A stretch of 64,000 nucleotides of DNA from Lacticaseibacillus saniviri JCM 17471 = DSM 24301 (GCF_001311785.1 NZ_BBBX01000005.1:1-64000), one strand, 5' to 3'; numbered from the stretch's first letter, positions 36,217-47,660 are shown. The notes: generated by a model not told the origin, from the sequence alone. Numbers and translations are program-made.

Positions 36217-38027
36217 CTATTCAACCGTCACGGACTTTGCCAAGTTACGTGGCCGGTCAACATCATAACCGCGATCAAAGCTGGTGTAGTAAGCCAACAA
36301 TTGTGCTGGAATGATGGATAAGAGTGGCGCCAACAGTGGATCGATGTCAGGAATGACGATTTGATCTTCATCTTGAGCCTGGGCTTGCGTCACAATCCGT
36401 AATACCTTCGCACCGCGAGCCGCAATTTCATCCGCATTACTACGTGTGTGCGCTGCGGTTTCGGGATCAGAGATAAAGGCCACTAATGGGGTATCCTTTT
36501 CGATCAAGGCGATGGTTCCGTGCTTCAGCTCACCAGCGGCGAAACCTTCTGCCTGAACGTAGGAGATTTCCTTTAACTTCAGTGATGCTTCCAAGCTGAC
36601 ATAGTAATCCGTACCACGGCCGATGTAGAAGGCGTTGCGCGTTGTGGCAAACAGATCAGTTGCCCATTGATGAATGAGATCCTTTTGTTCGATCAATGCT
36701 TGTTGCGCCGTTGAAGCTAAGCCTAATTGATGCACAACATCGAATTGAGCGGCTTCAGGAATTGCCTTTACTTCGCCTAATGCCTTGGCCAATAAGGCTT
36801 CAGCCGCGATCTGTGCGGTATAAGCCTTGGTGGAAGCAACGGCAATTTCAGGGCCTGCGTGCAGCAACAATTGATAATCTGCTTCACGCGCAAGGGTTGA
36901 ACTGCGACGTTCGTCACTGTTAATGATGGGAAGCCTTGTGCCTTGATCTTAACCAACACCTGGCGAATATCTGCTGTTTCACCACTTTGGGTCAGGAAGA
37001 TAAAGAATGGGCGTTCTGATAACAATGGTTGGTGGTAGCCGAATTCAGAAGCCAGATAAGCCTCTGCTGGGACCTTAGCCAGCTTTTCAAAGAGTGCTTG
37101 ACCAACTAACCCGGCATGGTAACTTGTGCCAGCTGCGACGATGTAGAGGCGATCTGCACGCTTCATGGCAGCTAACAGATCAGAATCAATGCTGACCTGA
37201 CCTTCGTCATCGGTGTAGGCATCAACCAAACGGTGCATCACGATTGGTTGTTCATCGATTTCCTTCAACATGAAGAATGGATACGTGCCCTTAGAGATTT
37301 CGCCATCGTCCAATTTGACGGTGAAGGCATCACGACTAACAGGTTCGCCAGCCAATGTCTCAATAGCAATGTTGTCTTTGGTCAGGATAACCAATTCTTC
37401 ATCTTGCAAGGCAACGAATTGATCGGTTTCGCTGATCAATGCCATCGCATCGGACGCAACAGCGTTGAAGCCGTCACCCTTACCGATTAACAATGGACTC
37501 TTGTTCTTAGCCACATACAAGGTGTCAGGTGTTAAGCGATCAACCAATGAGAACGCATAAGAGCCATCGAGCATCTTGAGTGTCTTGGCAAAAGCAGCTT
37601 TGGCATCCAACCCTTCGCGGGCAAACAAGGCAACTAACTGAACCACGATTTCGGTATCGGTTTCACTTGCCAACTCGATGCCTTGGAGATATTGATCACG
37701 CAAGGCATTAGCATTGGTGATGACACCATTGTGAACCAAGTAGAAGCGTTCGTCATTTGACAAATGTGGGTGAGAGTTGGCTTCACTTGGCATGCCGTTC
37801 GTGGCCCAACGGGTGTGGCCAATCCCCATGCTACCAACAACATCATCTGTAACGGCGTTTTCGAGATTCTTGATCCGGCCGACGCGCTTAACCAGATAAT
37901 CATGACCTTGTTGATCGTTGACATAAATACCCGCTGAATCATAACCGCGGTATTCCAATTTCTCTAAACCTTGCAATAAAACTTGTGTTGCATTCTTTTT
38001 ACCGATGACACCAACAATTCCACACAT
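36217..38027 (-). CDS. glmS: Glucosamine-6-phosphate synthase; one apparent frameshift
   Basis: ATG 38027 (GAGGATG upstream); the mature enzyme begins at Cys2, the glutaminase nucleophile (MCGIVGVIGK). Adding one base near 36905 gives 603 residues. N-terminal Ntn glutaminase: GYDSAGIY, GIGHTRWATNG, HNGVITN. Two SIS isomerase domains follow (VAAGTSYHAGLV, FLTQSGETADIRQ, AVASTKAYTAQIAA), and the end is RNLAKSVTVE. Makes GlcN-6-P from fructose 6-phosphate and glutamine for the cell wall. An essential gene, so the break is almost surely artefactual. Confidence 0.93.
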
Positions 38028-38100
38028 AGTTAACATCCTCTTCCCCGGTTCAAACCGGTCTGTTTTAAATTTGATATTGGTACTACTGGAAACAAGGACT

Positions 38101-38178
38101 AATTTATTACACATAAACGCTTTTGTCAACATTTTATTTTATTGGTATATGCCTTTTTACGAAACTGGTATAGACAAT
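38101..38178 (-). promoter_or_regulatory. glmS promoter with GntR/NagR-like boxes
   Basis: Minus strand -35 TTGACA (38129-38124), 17 bp, -10 TAAATT (38106-38101). Upstream of the -35 lie two related elements on the plus strand: ATTGGTATATGCC (38141-38153) and ACTGGTATAGACAAT (38164-38178), both like GntR-family amino-sugar (dre/NagR) sites. A third, weaker ATTGGTACTAC is at 38075-38085 in the leader. Placement upstream suggests activation or looping rather than simple blocking (inference). Confidence 0.65.
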
Positions 38179-38200
38179 TCCATGATTTTTTAGCAAAAAT

Positions 38201-38245
38201 AAAAGCGTTACCTCAGAACCATGCGGTTTTGAGGTAACGCTTTTT
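38201..38245 (-). terminator. glmM operon terminator
   Basis: AAAAGCGTTACCTCA pairs with TGAGGTAACGCTTTTT around an AACC-GGTT inner stem. It ends cdaA-cdaR-glmM before glmS, which has its own promoter. Confidence 0.9.
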
Positions 38246-38269
38246 GATGGCTAATAATCTGTCATCAGC

Positions 38270-39627
38270 TTATTTTTGACCCATTTCAGCTTCAACAACT
38301 TCGACAATTTGGTCAACATACTGATTCACGAGTTCTTCGGTCTTGGCTTCTGCCATGACCCGCAAAAGTGCTTCGGTCCCACTAGGGCGAACCAAGACGC
38401 GACCATCGCCATTCATTTCTTTTTCAACGGTATCAATAGCAGCCTGAATAGCAGGATAATCTTGCCAGTGATCCTTATCGGCAACCTTGACGTTAACCAA
38501 CTTTTGCGGATAGGTCTTGACTGGCGCTGCCAATTCGGACAATGGCAAACCGGTCTTCTTCATCACGTTCAATAATTGAATCCCAGTTAACAAGCCGTCC
38601 CCGGTATTGTGATAATCAAACAGAACCACGTGACCGGACTGTTCACCACCGATGTTATAACCGTGTTCACGCATTTCTTCAACGACGTGACGGTCACCAA
38701 CAGCAGTCTGAACAGACTTCATGCCATTTGCTTCCAAGGCCTTATACAGGCCGATGTTACTCATCACTGTTGTCACAACAGTATCTTGCTTGAGTGAACC
38801 CTGACTCTTCATGTAGTTACCGAGGATGAACATAATCTTGTCGCCATCGACAATTTCGCCGTTCTCATCAACAGCGATACAACGGTCGCCATCACCATCA
38901 AAGGCGAGACCAGCTTGGGCACCCTTTTCCACAACAAACTTAGCCAAGGCTTCAGGATGTGTCGAACCAACGCCGCGGTTGATGTTAATGCCATCGGGAC
39001 TTGTCGCCATGGTATCGAAATCTGTTTCAAGATCAGCGAACAGACGACTCACTAAGCCACTTGTGGCACCGTTAGCGCCATCTAAAGCCACGTGAATTCC
39101 AGCTAAGTCATCGGATAAAGTCTGTTCCAAGAATTGGGTATACTTCAATGCCCCTTCTGGATAAACTGAAACCGTCCCGATACCTTCAGCAGCAGGCCGT
39201 GGTAATTCATCGACTGGCGCATCCAGATAACGTTCGATTTCGTCTTCAGTTTCATCGGATAACTTGTAACCATCTGGGCCAAAGAATTTGATCCCATTGT
39301 CCTCTGCTGGATTGTGGGAAGCTGAAATTTGAATCCCGGCATCCGCTTCTTGAACCTTAATCAAAAAGCTACGGCAGGTGTCGTAATCACGCCAAGCGAC
39401 AACACTTCGATCCCAACGGACAAGAGTCCTGAGATCAAGGCATTTGCAAGCATTTCGCCAGATTTCCGAGTATCACGCGCAACGAGAACTAGTGGCCGTC
39501 GATCGGCATTCTTAGCGTGTTGGGTTAACACGTAACCACCAGCACGACCTAAGCGAAAAGCGAGCTCTGGACTCAATTCTTTATTGGCAATCCCTCGGAC
39601 ACCATCTGTACCAAAATACTTTGTCAT
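38270..39627 (-). CDS. glmM: Phosphoglucosamine mutase; one apparent frameshift
   Basis: Adding one T (plus-strand A-run 39363-39367) gives 452 residues, the family length. Begins [15 protein letters not shown]. The phosphoserine loop [13 protein letters not shown], metal loop [13 protein letters not shown] and C-terminal [13 protein letters not shown] are intact. Converts GlcN-6-P to GlcN-1-P, the step after GlmS. Last gene of the cdaA-cdaR-glmM operon; in other Firmicutes CdaR and GlmM both interact with and modulate the c-di-AMP synthase CdaA. Confidence 0.95.
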
Positions 39628-39658
39628 TGTGTTTTCCTCATTTCTTATTCACTGAATT

Positions 39659-40751
39659 TTAGTTACTGCTTGAACTACTGCTCGATTCATTATCTGAACT
39701 TGCCGATTCACTAGAACTCGAAGATGAATTAGCGCTCGAACTGCTACTTGAATTGTCACTCGAGTGTGCCGCGCCATCCGTTGACGATGGTGTGGCATTT
39801 GTCGTGCCCGTCACATCAATTTTGACCGCGACCGTCTTAGGATCGACACCCACCAGGCCACTTGGGGCTGGCACATCGATATTTTTGTTACGGTAGCGGA
39901 CACACCTGTCACATCGACAGGGAGGGTGACCTTTTTAATTTTTGCAAGCTCAGCGTTTGACCCATAGACGGTGATGCGTTTGGTCTCACTGCTCAAACTA
40001 TAGCGGTGACCGGAAACGCCACTGCCCTTTTGCTCAAGTTCGAGGTCAACCTTCTTACTTGGCAAGACAACAGGCAAGGTAACGTGGACGGTTTGTGGTG
40101 AAATCACCGCATTGACCGTGTTGCCATCGCTATCAAGGGCTTGTAATAAGACCTCTTGATCGACATCCGTCTTGGTATTGCGATTCAATGCAACCTTGGC
40201 GACCACTTGCGAAATCCGTTCGATCTCGCTGCGGGCCCCGGTCACATCAACGGTACTGGTACTCAGCTTTGGCGCTTCGGTTGTATACCCTGGCGCTAAG
40301 CTATCCTTGTTGAAATCGACCTGAATCGGCATTTTTATTATCGCGCGTTTGAATCTCAACATCAATGGTGCGCGGATCAATCGTGTAAGTGAGCTCCTTG
40401 TTCAAGCCCTCTTCGCGCAACTGAACTGTGTGGCGCCCGATGCCGAGCTTTGTCAGGTCAGCGATAATCCGAAATGACTGCGTATTAGCAGAAACAGTAA
40501 CCAAAGAGGCGTTCCCTTCTAAAGTCACCTTAACTTTTTGCGGATAACCGGTAATAAAATACTTATCCGTGTTAGCATTGATTTGTAGGGGCACACTCAC
40601 CGTCTGTTTTTCGTTGCCAGAATCGTGGTGTCCTGCGTGCCAGATGGCCGCGTATTGTTGATGTTTTGCACATTAACATAGGCAAATAAAGCAATCGTTA
40701 GAAGCAGGGCCAACAGCCGATACATCCACGGGCTATTCCAAAAGCGGTTCA
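39659..40751 (-). CDS. cdaR: CdaA regulator with YbbR repeats and Ser-rich tail; four apparent frameshifts
   Basis: Start ATG 40751 overlaps the cdaA stop. Four one-base corrections (near 40740, 40618, 40331 and 39880) give 364 residues. An N-terminal TM (LLALLLTIALFAYVNVQ) precedes about three YbbR-type repeats outside the membrane (VPLQINANTDKYFITGYPQK, IQVDFNKDSLAPGY, VTLPVVLPSKKVDL). The C-terminal about 42 residues are dominated by Ser (for example NSSSSSSANSSSSSSESASS), an extension not in the basic family. Regulates CdaA activity in relatives. Four indels in 1.1 kb is the highest density in the window. Confidence 0.88.
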
Positions 40752-41590
40752 TTTCTTCGCCCCCTTCTTCCCAAAGCCGGTAATGAATTCACGAAAGACA
40801 TTGGTTGACTCTTCTTCAGCAGGCACTAATTGCGCCGTCAAGAATTTCAAGTAGTCATCGCGGGTCAAATCACGCATCAGATTGTTATTGCTGGTGATGG
40901 TCACACCACCGGTTTCTTCTGAAACAACAATCGTCAATGCATCAGTGACTTCACTGATCCCAACGGCAGCCCGGTGTCTGGTTCCCAGTTCCTTGGGAAT
41001 GCGATTGCTCTCAGACAGAGGCAAATAAGCTGCGGCCACCGCAATTCGATTGTCGCGCAAAATAACCGCGCCATCGTGCAGCGGGGTGTTTGGAATAAAA
41101 ATATTAATCAGCAATTCGCCGGTAATATCGGCATCCAAATCAATCCCGGTTTCAATATAATCTTCAAGGCCGGTGTTGCGTTGAATGGTAATCAACGCCC
41201 CAATCCGCCGCTTACTCATGTATTGAATGGCCTTATCGAGTTCGTTGACCATCTTGGATTCGATCTCGTGAGCATTATTTTTCGATCGTGCAAACAGCGA
41301 GCCACGACCGATATGTTCGAGTCCGCGTCTGATTTCTGGCTGGAAAATAATCACCATCACTGGTACGATCCAAGTAATGACTTGATCGACAAGATAGGAC
41401 ACAGTGCGCAGTTGCATGTACCAAGCCACAATCTTGATGGCAGCAATGACGAAGACACCCTTCAGTAATTGAACGGCCTTAGTACCGCGAACCAGCATGA
41501 TCAGGCGGTAAACCACGTACCAAACGAGCAAAATATCGATGGCATTGATCACCGTTGACCATGTAAATAATTCGTCAAAAAGGTGTTCAT
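40749..41590 (-). CDS. cdaA: Diadenylate cyclase CdaA (c-di-AMP synthase); one apparent frameshift
   Basis: ATG 41590 after GGGAGGGCGATAC. Adding one T (A-run 41577-41581 on plus) restores the N-terminus MNTFFDELFTWSTVINAIDI and gives 280 residues. Three TM helices are followed by a DAC domain with NTPLHDGAVILRDNRI (DGA) and LGTRHRAAVGISE (RHR), the two nucleotide-binding motifs. Makes c-di-AMP from two ATP; controls potassium and osmolyte homeostasis in Firmicutes. First gene of the operon. Confidence 0.95.
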
Positions 41591-41620
41591 GTATCGCCCT
41601 CCCTTTATAATTTCTAAATT

Positions 41621-41629
41621 AGTATACCA
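41621..41629 (-). promoter_or_regulatory. cdaA promoter (extended -10)
   Basis: Minus strand TGGTATACT: an extended -10 with TATACT at 41626-41621, about 30 bp before the start codon. No good -35 is visible at 17 bp. Confidence 0.45.
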
Positions 41630-41661
41630 CGAATCACCGTTGCGTTCGGTGGTTCAATCAA

Positions 41662-42324
41662 ATGATTGTGAGGTTAACACATGTTTCTTTCAACAAATGG
41701 TGGTTGCGCATCGCTTTTTGGGTTGCACTCATCTATTTAACACTCTTCGAACACGGTTATTATGACTTTCTCAGCCTGAACCTACTACTCGCCTATATTC
41801 CCGTCGAAATAGGCTTCTGGCTGACACCTAAGCGGCACGCGCTTTTATTTTATCCCCTGCTAGTCGTGTGGTTGTTATTCCTACCCAATGCGCCTTACCT
41901 GCTGACGGATCTGGTTCACCTCACCTTACTCGATGCTTATTCACCGGTCACCAATCTGCTGATCAATTCGCCCAAGGTCTGGTACAAGTTCACGGAACTA
42001 ATTATCACCGTTGGCTTAGGCACAGTCGGCGGCTTGCTCAGCATTCAAGCCGTCGTCAAAAGTCTGTCACAACGCTGGCATCGCGATTGGCTGCGCTACT
42101 GGTTGGTGCCCGGTGTATCACTGCTCAGTGCGGTCGGCATCTATATCGGCCGTTTCCTGCGTATCCACACCGTGTATCTCTTGATGCCCAACTGGATTGT
42201 GCCACGCATTCTGACAATGTGGTCATCGCGGATGTTATTCTTCACCGGGCTTCTCTTCTTGGTTCAGATGGCCGCTTACGGGTTGATGGTGTTGATGCAA
42301 CGGCCGCGCTCACTCGATGCCTAA
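41662..42324 (+). CDS. DUF1361 membrane protein
   Basis: 220 residues, six TM segments. Family-like LPNAPYLLTDLVHL, the following region and GRFLRIHTVYLLMPN. DUF1361 proteins are predicted integral membrane proteins of unknown role. Divergent from cdaA. The downstream GNAT gene follows after 12 bp, so the two form an operon. Start codon uncertain; no strong ribosome site at 41662. Confidence 0.8.
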   Translation: MIVRLTHVSFNKWWLRIAFWVALIYLTLFEHGYYDFLSLNLLLAYIPVEIGFWLTPKRHALLFYPLLVVWLLFLPNAPYLLTDLVHLTLLDAYSPVTNLLINSPKVWYKFTELIITVGLGTVGGLLSIQAVVKSLSQRWHRDWLRYWLVPGVSLLSAVGIYIGRFLRIHTVYLLMPNWIVPRILTMWSSRMLFFTGLLFLVQMAAYGLMVLMQRPRSLDA

Positions 42325-42336
42325 AGGAGGCCTGTC

Positions 42337-42825
42337 ATGATCACTCACCGTCGCTTCAAAAACACGGATGCACCAGAAGTGGCCGCACTGGTCAGGACGA
42401 CCATGCTCACGACCAATCGGCACGATTACAGTCGAGCTTACCTGGAAAACGACCTCAAAACGCTCACAGCAAACGACTTTATTCAGCGCGCGCTACAGTT
42501 TCACTGCTACGTCTTTCTGGATTCAGTGACCAACCACATTATCGCGGTCGGTGCGATTGGGCCTTACTGGGGCAAAACGGATGAGAGCAGTCTGTTCAAC
42601 ATCTTTGTCCATCCGAGCTATCAGGGCCAAGGCATCGGCCGCCAGCTCATCAGTGTGTTGGAACAGGACGACTATTTCACGCGGGCACACCGCATCGAAA
42701 TCCCCGCCTCCATCACGGCGCTGCCCTTCTATCAGAAAATGGGCTACACCTTTAAGGATGGCATTGAGACACCGGATGAGGAACGGCTCTATCGCCTCGA
42801 AAAATTCAATCACGCATCAAACTAA
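42337..42825 (+). CDS. GNAT-family N-acetyltransferase
   Basis: 162 residues; AAAGGAGG 7 bp before ATG 42337. Acetyl-CoA site FNIFVHPSYQGQGIGRQLIS and C-terminal FYQKMGYTFKDG. Acceptor unknown. Frame intact. Confidence 0.85.
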   Translation: MITHRRFKNTDAPEVAALVRTTMLTTNRHDYSRAYLENDLKTLTANDFIQRALQFHCYVFLDSVTNHIIAVGAIGPYWGKTDESSLFNIFVHPSYQGQGIGRQLISVLEQDDYFTRAHRIEIPASITALPFYQKMGYTFKDGIETPDEERLYRLEKFNHASN

Positions 42826-42872
42826 AAAGAGACTGAGCAGACATCAACTGATGTTGCTTAGTCTCTCTTTTA
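42825..42872. terminator. Bidirectional terminator
   Basis: AGAGACT..AGCA pairs with TGCTTAGTCTCT, with inner ATCA/TGAT and flanking A and T runs. The right arm reaches the stop of the minus-strand gene at 42870. Confidence 0.85.
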
Positions 42873-43185
42873 GTTGTGTTTTTGCTGCTTATACCAGTAA
42901 AGCCACGCCACAACACCGAGTCCGATCAAACTAATCACGATCACAAGCCAAACGCCAAGCTCATTGTGCCAAGCGAGCATTGCCAACACAAAGACCGCAA
43001 AAAGTACGCGCGTGTAGGCATTGAAATCATGTTCAACTGAAATGGCATCGGTGTACAGTATACCAGCAGAAAGGGCGATAATGATCAATGATCGCCACAC
43101 CATATTCACGGCGCTACCGACCATCATGAGGATCAAAATGCTGGGAAAAAAACACCAATAACCAGTACCAGGTCTTCGGTTGCAT
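42870..43185 (-). CDS. Small membrane protein; one apparent frameshift
   Basis: Removing one A from the seven-A run at 43146-43152 gives about 104 residues starting MQPKTWYWLL (GGGAG upstream; an ATG at 43194 is an alternative). Four hydrophobic stretches (TWYWLLVFFPSILILMM, SLIIIALSAGILY, VLFAVFVLAMLAW, VWLVIVISLIGLGVVAWLYW), then a basic end. No family recognised. Confidence 0.5.
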
Positions 43186-43260
43186 GCGACTCATCTCCCA
43201 ATAGTTTTGCCTGTAGTGTACAGCCAAATACTGAGTCGCACCACAAAATCGCTCAAACAC

Positions 43261-43302
43261 AAAAAGCGTTGCGACATCATCTGTTGATTTTGCCGCAACG
43301 CT
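43261..43302 (-). terminator. pot operon terminator
   Basis: AGCGTTGCG (43265-43273) pairs with CGCAACGCT (43294-43302); on the minus strand TTTTTG follows. Confidence 0.85.
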
Positions 43303-43308
43303 AATTAA

Positions 43309-44381
43309 TCATTTGCGATACATCTTGAATTCCAAGAATAAATCATTGTACAGCCCCACTGTTTTGGGACTCAAATCTTCATAGGTCTGCAGATGAGACA
43401 TGGTTTGGGCATCGGGATAGAATTGCCGATCATTGCGCACCGCCTTTGGCAACAATGCCTTGGCCTTGTTATTCGGTGTCGCATAGCCGACATACTCCGC
43501 GTTTGGGCCGCATTCTTTGGCTGACTCATGAAGTTCAAGAACGCGTAAATCGCCTTGTAATGCTTGGCTGTCTTTGGAATCACCAGGCTATCAAACCACA
43601 GATTACTGCCTTCACTCGGCACCACATAGTGCAGATGCGAGTTGCCAGCCAACATTTCAGACGCTTCCCCCGACCAATCGACGGCCAGCGGTGCCTCATT
43701 TTCAATCATATACATCTTGATTTCATCCGCGACAATCGCTTTGACATTGGGTGCCAATTGATCCAGCTTACCCTTGGCCGCCTGAAGCGTGGGCGCATCC
43801 GTTGTATTCATCGACTTACCCAGTGAAACCAGTGAGAATCCTAAGATATCGCGGGCGGAATCAATCAACATGATTTGATCGCGATACTTGGTGTGCCACA
43901 GGTCATCCCAGTGTTTGACTTCACCCGGCTTGATGAACTTGTCGTTGTACACAATCCCGAGCGTGCCCCAGAAATAAGGAATACTGTACTTATTACCAGG
44001 ATCGAAAGGTTGGTTCATGTACCGCGCACCATAATTGTTCAAACCGGTCAGCTTACTGTGATCGAGCGGCACCAGCAAGTTTGCTTTGCGCATCTTTTCA
44101 ATCATGTATTCAGATGGCACGGTCAAATCATAACTGGTGCCACCCTGTTGAATCTTGGTAAACATGGCTTCATTGGAATCAAACGTCTCCAAATTGACGT
44201 GATACCCACTCTGCTTTTCAAATTTTTTCACCAAGGAAGGATCGATATAGTCCCCCCAGTTGGCGAGATTCAGCACCTTATCACCGGTTGCGCCCTGTGA
44301 CTGCTGCAATTGCTGGCTCCAAATGGCAAGACCCAAGACAACAACCAAGATACCAACAGTTAAACTAATCAGTCGTTTCAT
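43309..44381 (-). CDS. potD: Spermidine/putrescine-binding lipoprotein-like PotD; one apparent frameshift
   Basis: Adding one A near 43503 replaces a false end with KTVGLYNDLFLEFKMYRK and gives 357 residues. N-terminal hydrophobic anchor ISLTVGILVVVLGLAIW without a lipobox Cys, so it may be tethered by an uncleaved anchor. PotD-type motifs LNLANWGDYIDPSLVKKFEK, PSEYMIEKM, YSIPYFWGTLGIVYND and VDWSGEASEM. Captures polyamines outside the cell for PotABC. Last gene of the potABCD cluster. Confidence 0.9.
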
Positions 44382-45197
44382 TGATCTGTGCCTCCTTTGC
44401 AGCCTTATGCTTTTGCTTTCTCGTCTGTGAATTGGTCTGAATGAAATAGTAACCGACCACGAGTAACAGCGCGAAGATGAACATCACACCGGACAAGGCG
44501 TTGATTTCAAGATCAATCCCCTGCCGCGCGCGGGCGTAAATTTCAACGGCCAACGTCTGAAACCCATTCCCGGTCACAAAGAAGGTCACCGCAAAATCAT
44601 CCAGTGAATATGTGAAGGCCATGAAGAATCCGGCCAAGATGCCTGGCGTGATGAATGGCATAATGATGCGACTGATAATCTGAGCATTCGTTGATCCCAG
44701 ATCCCGCGCCGCATCCAACATTGATTGCCCCATTTCCTTGAGTTTTGGCAAGACCATCAAGACGACAATTGGAATTGAGAACGCCACGTGACTCATCAAG
44801 ACAGACCCAAATCCCAGCGGAATTTTGAGTGCGGTGTAAAAAATCAGGAAACTGGCCCCGATAATGACATCGGGACTTACCATCAAGATATTGTTCAAGG
44901 ACAGGACCGTGTTGCGCACGACAGACCGGGACGTGGTATTGATAGCCAGTGCACCGAGTGTCCCTACAATCGTCGCAATCAGCGAGGACAGTAATGCCAG
45001 CAACAAGGTATCCAGCACGATTTGAATCATCCGTGCGTCCGAGAAGAGCGCCGCATAGTGCTTCCAGGTGAACCCTGAGTAATTACTCATCCGGTCTCCC
45101 GTTGAGAAGGAATAGACAATGAGATACAGAATCGGAACATAGAGCAAAATAAAGACAAAATCAGGTAGAGATTGCTCCACTTAAACTTAGTTTTCAT
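44365..45197 (-). CDS. potC: Polyamine ABC permease PotC; one apparent frameshift
   Basis: ATG 45197 lies within the end of potB. Adding one T near 45160 restores MKTKFKWSNLYLIFVFILLY and 277 residues. Six TMs; EAA loop ARDLGSTNAQIISRIIMPFI. The potD start lies within its 3' end, so translation is coupled. Confidence 0.92.
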
Positions 45198-46010
45198 GGC
45201 GTTTCCTCCGTTGTTGCTGTTGGCGTTCGCCGGTAATGAACATGATGATGAACATCGCCACAATCAAGACCACGCCGATAGTGGAACCCATGCCCCAGTT
45301 CATCGTGGTTAAGAAATGTTCCTCAATCGCGGTCCCCAGTGTAATCACACGATTCCCACCAATCAGGCGGGTCAACATGAACAGACTGAGTGATGGAATG
45401 AAGACGGCCTGAACACCGGATTTCACCCCACTCAGCGTGAGCGGCCAGATGATTTTGGTGAAGGTCTGCCAACTCTTAGCACCCAAATCACGACTGGCAT
45501 TGACCAAGCCTTCGTTCAACTCTTCGATACCGTTAAAAATAGGCAGAATCATGAACGGAATTTCGATATATGCCGCCACAAAGATGAAGCTAAAGTCTGT
45601 AAACAGAATCTGTTGTGGCGCGATGCCGAACATGCCTAAGAAGCTGTTGACACCCCCGTCACGGCTGAAGATTCCGATGAACGCATAAGCCTTTAACAAC
45701 AAGTTAATCCACGTGGGCAAGATAATGAGGAGCAACCACAATTGCTTATGTTTGGTGTAATGCAACAGATAAGCGGTGGGATACGCGATTAAGAGCGTGA
45801 CTAATGTGATCAAAACGCGTACCACACTGAATTCACTGTCATCAGTATGTATGTTCCCGACTGGAAGTAAGTTTGGTAGTTACTCAGTGTGAAGTTCCCA
45901 TTGATATCAAAGAAGGATTGATACACGATCAAAATCACTGGTGCAATCACGAAGAGTGCTAACCACAGGCCATAGGGAATGTAGTAGAAGATATTACTGG
46001 TTTTCTTCAC
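45187..46010 (-). CDS. potB: Polyamine ABC permease PotB; one apparent frameshift
   Basis: ATG 46010. Adding one T (A-run 45812-45815 on plus) joins the halves into 274 residues. Six TMs; EAA loop NASRDLGAKSWQTFTKIIWP. C-terminus is Gln/Arg-rich (GERQQQQRRKRHEN). Forms the channel with PotC. Confidence 0.92.
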
Positions 46011-46021
46011 TTCTGCACCCC

Positions 46022-47109
46022 CTATTCGCCTTCATAGCTTTCAAGCCGAGCATCAAAGTCCTCTTCGGATTCGTTCAGACGCATGACGTGAATATCTTCC
46101 GCATCGAAGGTTAGGCCCACGGTTTCGCCTTCCTTAGCAGGATTAGTCGCATGAATCAGCCATTCATTACCCAAGCGATCATAAGCCACGATTTCGTAGT
46201 AGTCCCCACGGAACAACTGGGTGTCGACCTCAACTTCCACCTTACCGGCATCCACAGTGGTGATATCCAAGTCTTCCGGCCGCAAAACCACTTCAACGGG
46301 TTCATTGGGTTTCATCCCTGCATCGACACTCTCGAACTCCTTGCCGTTGAATTCCACCAGATAATCGGCGACCATGTGGCCGGACACGATATTGCTTTCA
46401 CCGATGAAATCCGCGACAAAGTGATTAATCGGTTCATCGTAGATATCCACAGGTGTGCCGGATTGCTGCACCTCACCATCATTCATGACAAAGATTTCAT
46501 CGGAGAGCGCTAAGGCTTCTTCCTGGTCATGGGTCACAAATAAGAAGGTGATGCCTAACCGTTGTTGCAATTCGCGCAATTCGTATTGCATATCACGCCG
46601 CAATTTGGCATCGAGCGCTGATAACGGTTCATCCAATAAGAGCACTTGTGGTTCTAACACAATCGCCCGCGCGATGGCGACACGTTGCTGTTGGCCCCCT
46701 GATAACTCAGAGATTTCACGATCACCGTAGCCGGACAACCGCACCATTTTTAGGGCGGCATCCACACGATCGGTAATCTGTGACTTATCGGTTTTGCGAA
46801 TCCGTAAGCCGTAAGCCACGTTGTCAAACACATTCATGTGTGGGAACAAGGCATAGTCTTGGAACACGGTGTTCACGTTGCGTTGATTGGCAGGCACATC
46901 ATTAATCCGCTTGCCCTGGAACAAAATATCGCCTTCAGTGACATCGAGAAAGCCCGCAATAGCCCGCAAATGGTGGTCTTACCGCTCCCTGAAGGGCCCA
47001 ATAAGGTATAAAACTTGCCCTGCTCGATTTCAATATTGATGTCTTTTAGTACCGTCGTTGAACCATAGGCTTTGCTGACGTGCTGCAGGTCTACAATCAC
47101 TTCACTCAC
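46022..47109 (-). CDS. potA: Polyamine ABC transporter ATPase PotA; one apparent frameshift
   Basis: Adding one T (A-run 46968-46970 on plus) gives 362 residues. Walker [15 protein letters not shown]-loop [13 protein letters not shown], signature [15 protein letters not shown], Walker [14 protein letters not shown], switch [11 protein letters not shown]-terminal TOBE-like regulatory domain follows from about residue 240. It hydrolyses ATP to drive polyamine uptake. Confidence 0.95.
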
Positions 47110-47126
47110 AGTATCACTCTCCCCCG

Positions 47127-47660
47127 TTATAGATACGATGCGGTCGCCACTAGAATACAGCGACTCACACCTTTTGCTAGATTTTGAATTTGATGGTTCT
47201 CGCTGGCATGAAAATAAATGGTTTCGCCAGCCTTGGCCCGATACACCTTTTCACCCAGCGTCAAGCCGATGATTCCGGCTGTGACGTAGATAAAGGTCTC
47301 GGCCGGTGATGGCTCAAACGTCTTGAAGGTACCGTGTGGATCCAGGCTGATGGCCACTGGCTCCATCTCATTCTCATTACTCTCTGGCACCAACCAGCGA
47401 ATCGTGTAGCCCTTTGTTTCGTCGTGATACTCGGTCTGTTCATCGACAGGATAGACCAGCTGAATCGGTTTTTCTTCTTGGAAGAAGTCACTCGGTGTTT
47501 GGCCGAGAACCGCCAAGATATCAAAGAACGTTTCCATCGATGGCGAGCTCTGGTTGTGCTCGAGCTGGGAGATATAGCCCTTACTCAGATCGGTGCGCTC
47601 CCCCAGCTCTTCTTGTGTCAAATTCTTTTGGATCCGCAGATTGCGGATCTTTTTGCCCAA
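47127..47660 (-). CDS. XRE-cupin regulator of the pot operon
   Basis: 177 residues. N-terminal XRE HTH ([20 protein letters not shown]) and C-terminal cupin ([37 protein letters not shown]). Lies 17 bp before potA on the same strand, the usual place for the polyamine-uptake regulator of Lactobacillales. The cupin probably senses a polyamine or related ligand. Start is ATG 47660; the ribosome site GGAGGTGGCGA lies just upstream. Confidence 0.88.
   Translation of the reverse strand: MGKKIRNLRIQKNLTQEELGERTDLSKGYISQLEHNQSSPSMETFFDILAVLGQTPSDFFQEEKPIQLVYPVDEQTEYHDETKGYTIRWLVPESNENEMEPVAISLDPHGTFKTFEPSPAETFIYVTAGIIGLTLGEKVYRAKAGETIYFHASENHQIQNLAKGVSRCILVATASYL

Noticed and set aside
38107-38123. 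CcpA (cre) site in the glmS promoter spacer
   Set aside because: AAAGCGTTTA matches only the central part of the consensus; the outer TG and CA positions do not fit.
38028-38200. glmS ribozyme in the glmS leader
   Set aside because: No recognisable ribozyme core sequence is visible between the transcription start and the glmS start codon.
36217-41590. Reading glmS, glmM, cdaR and cdaA as pseudogenes
   Set aside because: Every break is one base, many in homopolymers, and the proteins are essential for wall and c-di-AMP synthesis; the restored lengths match the families.
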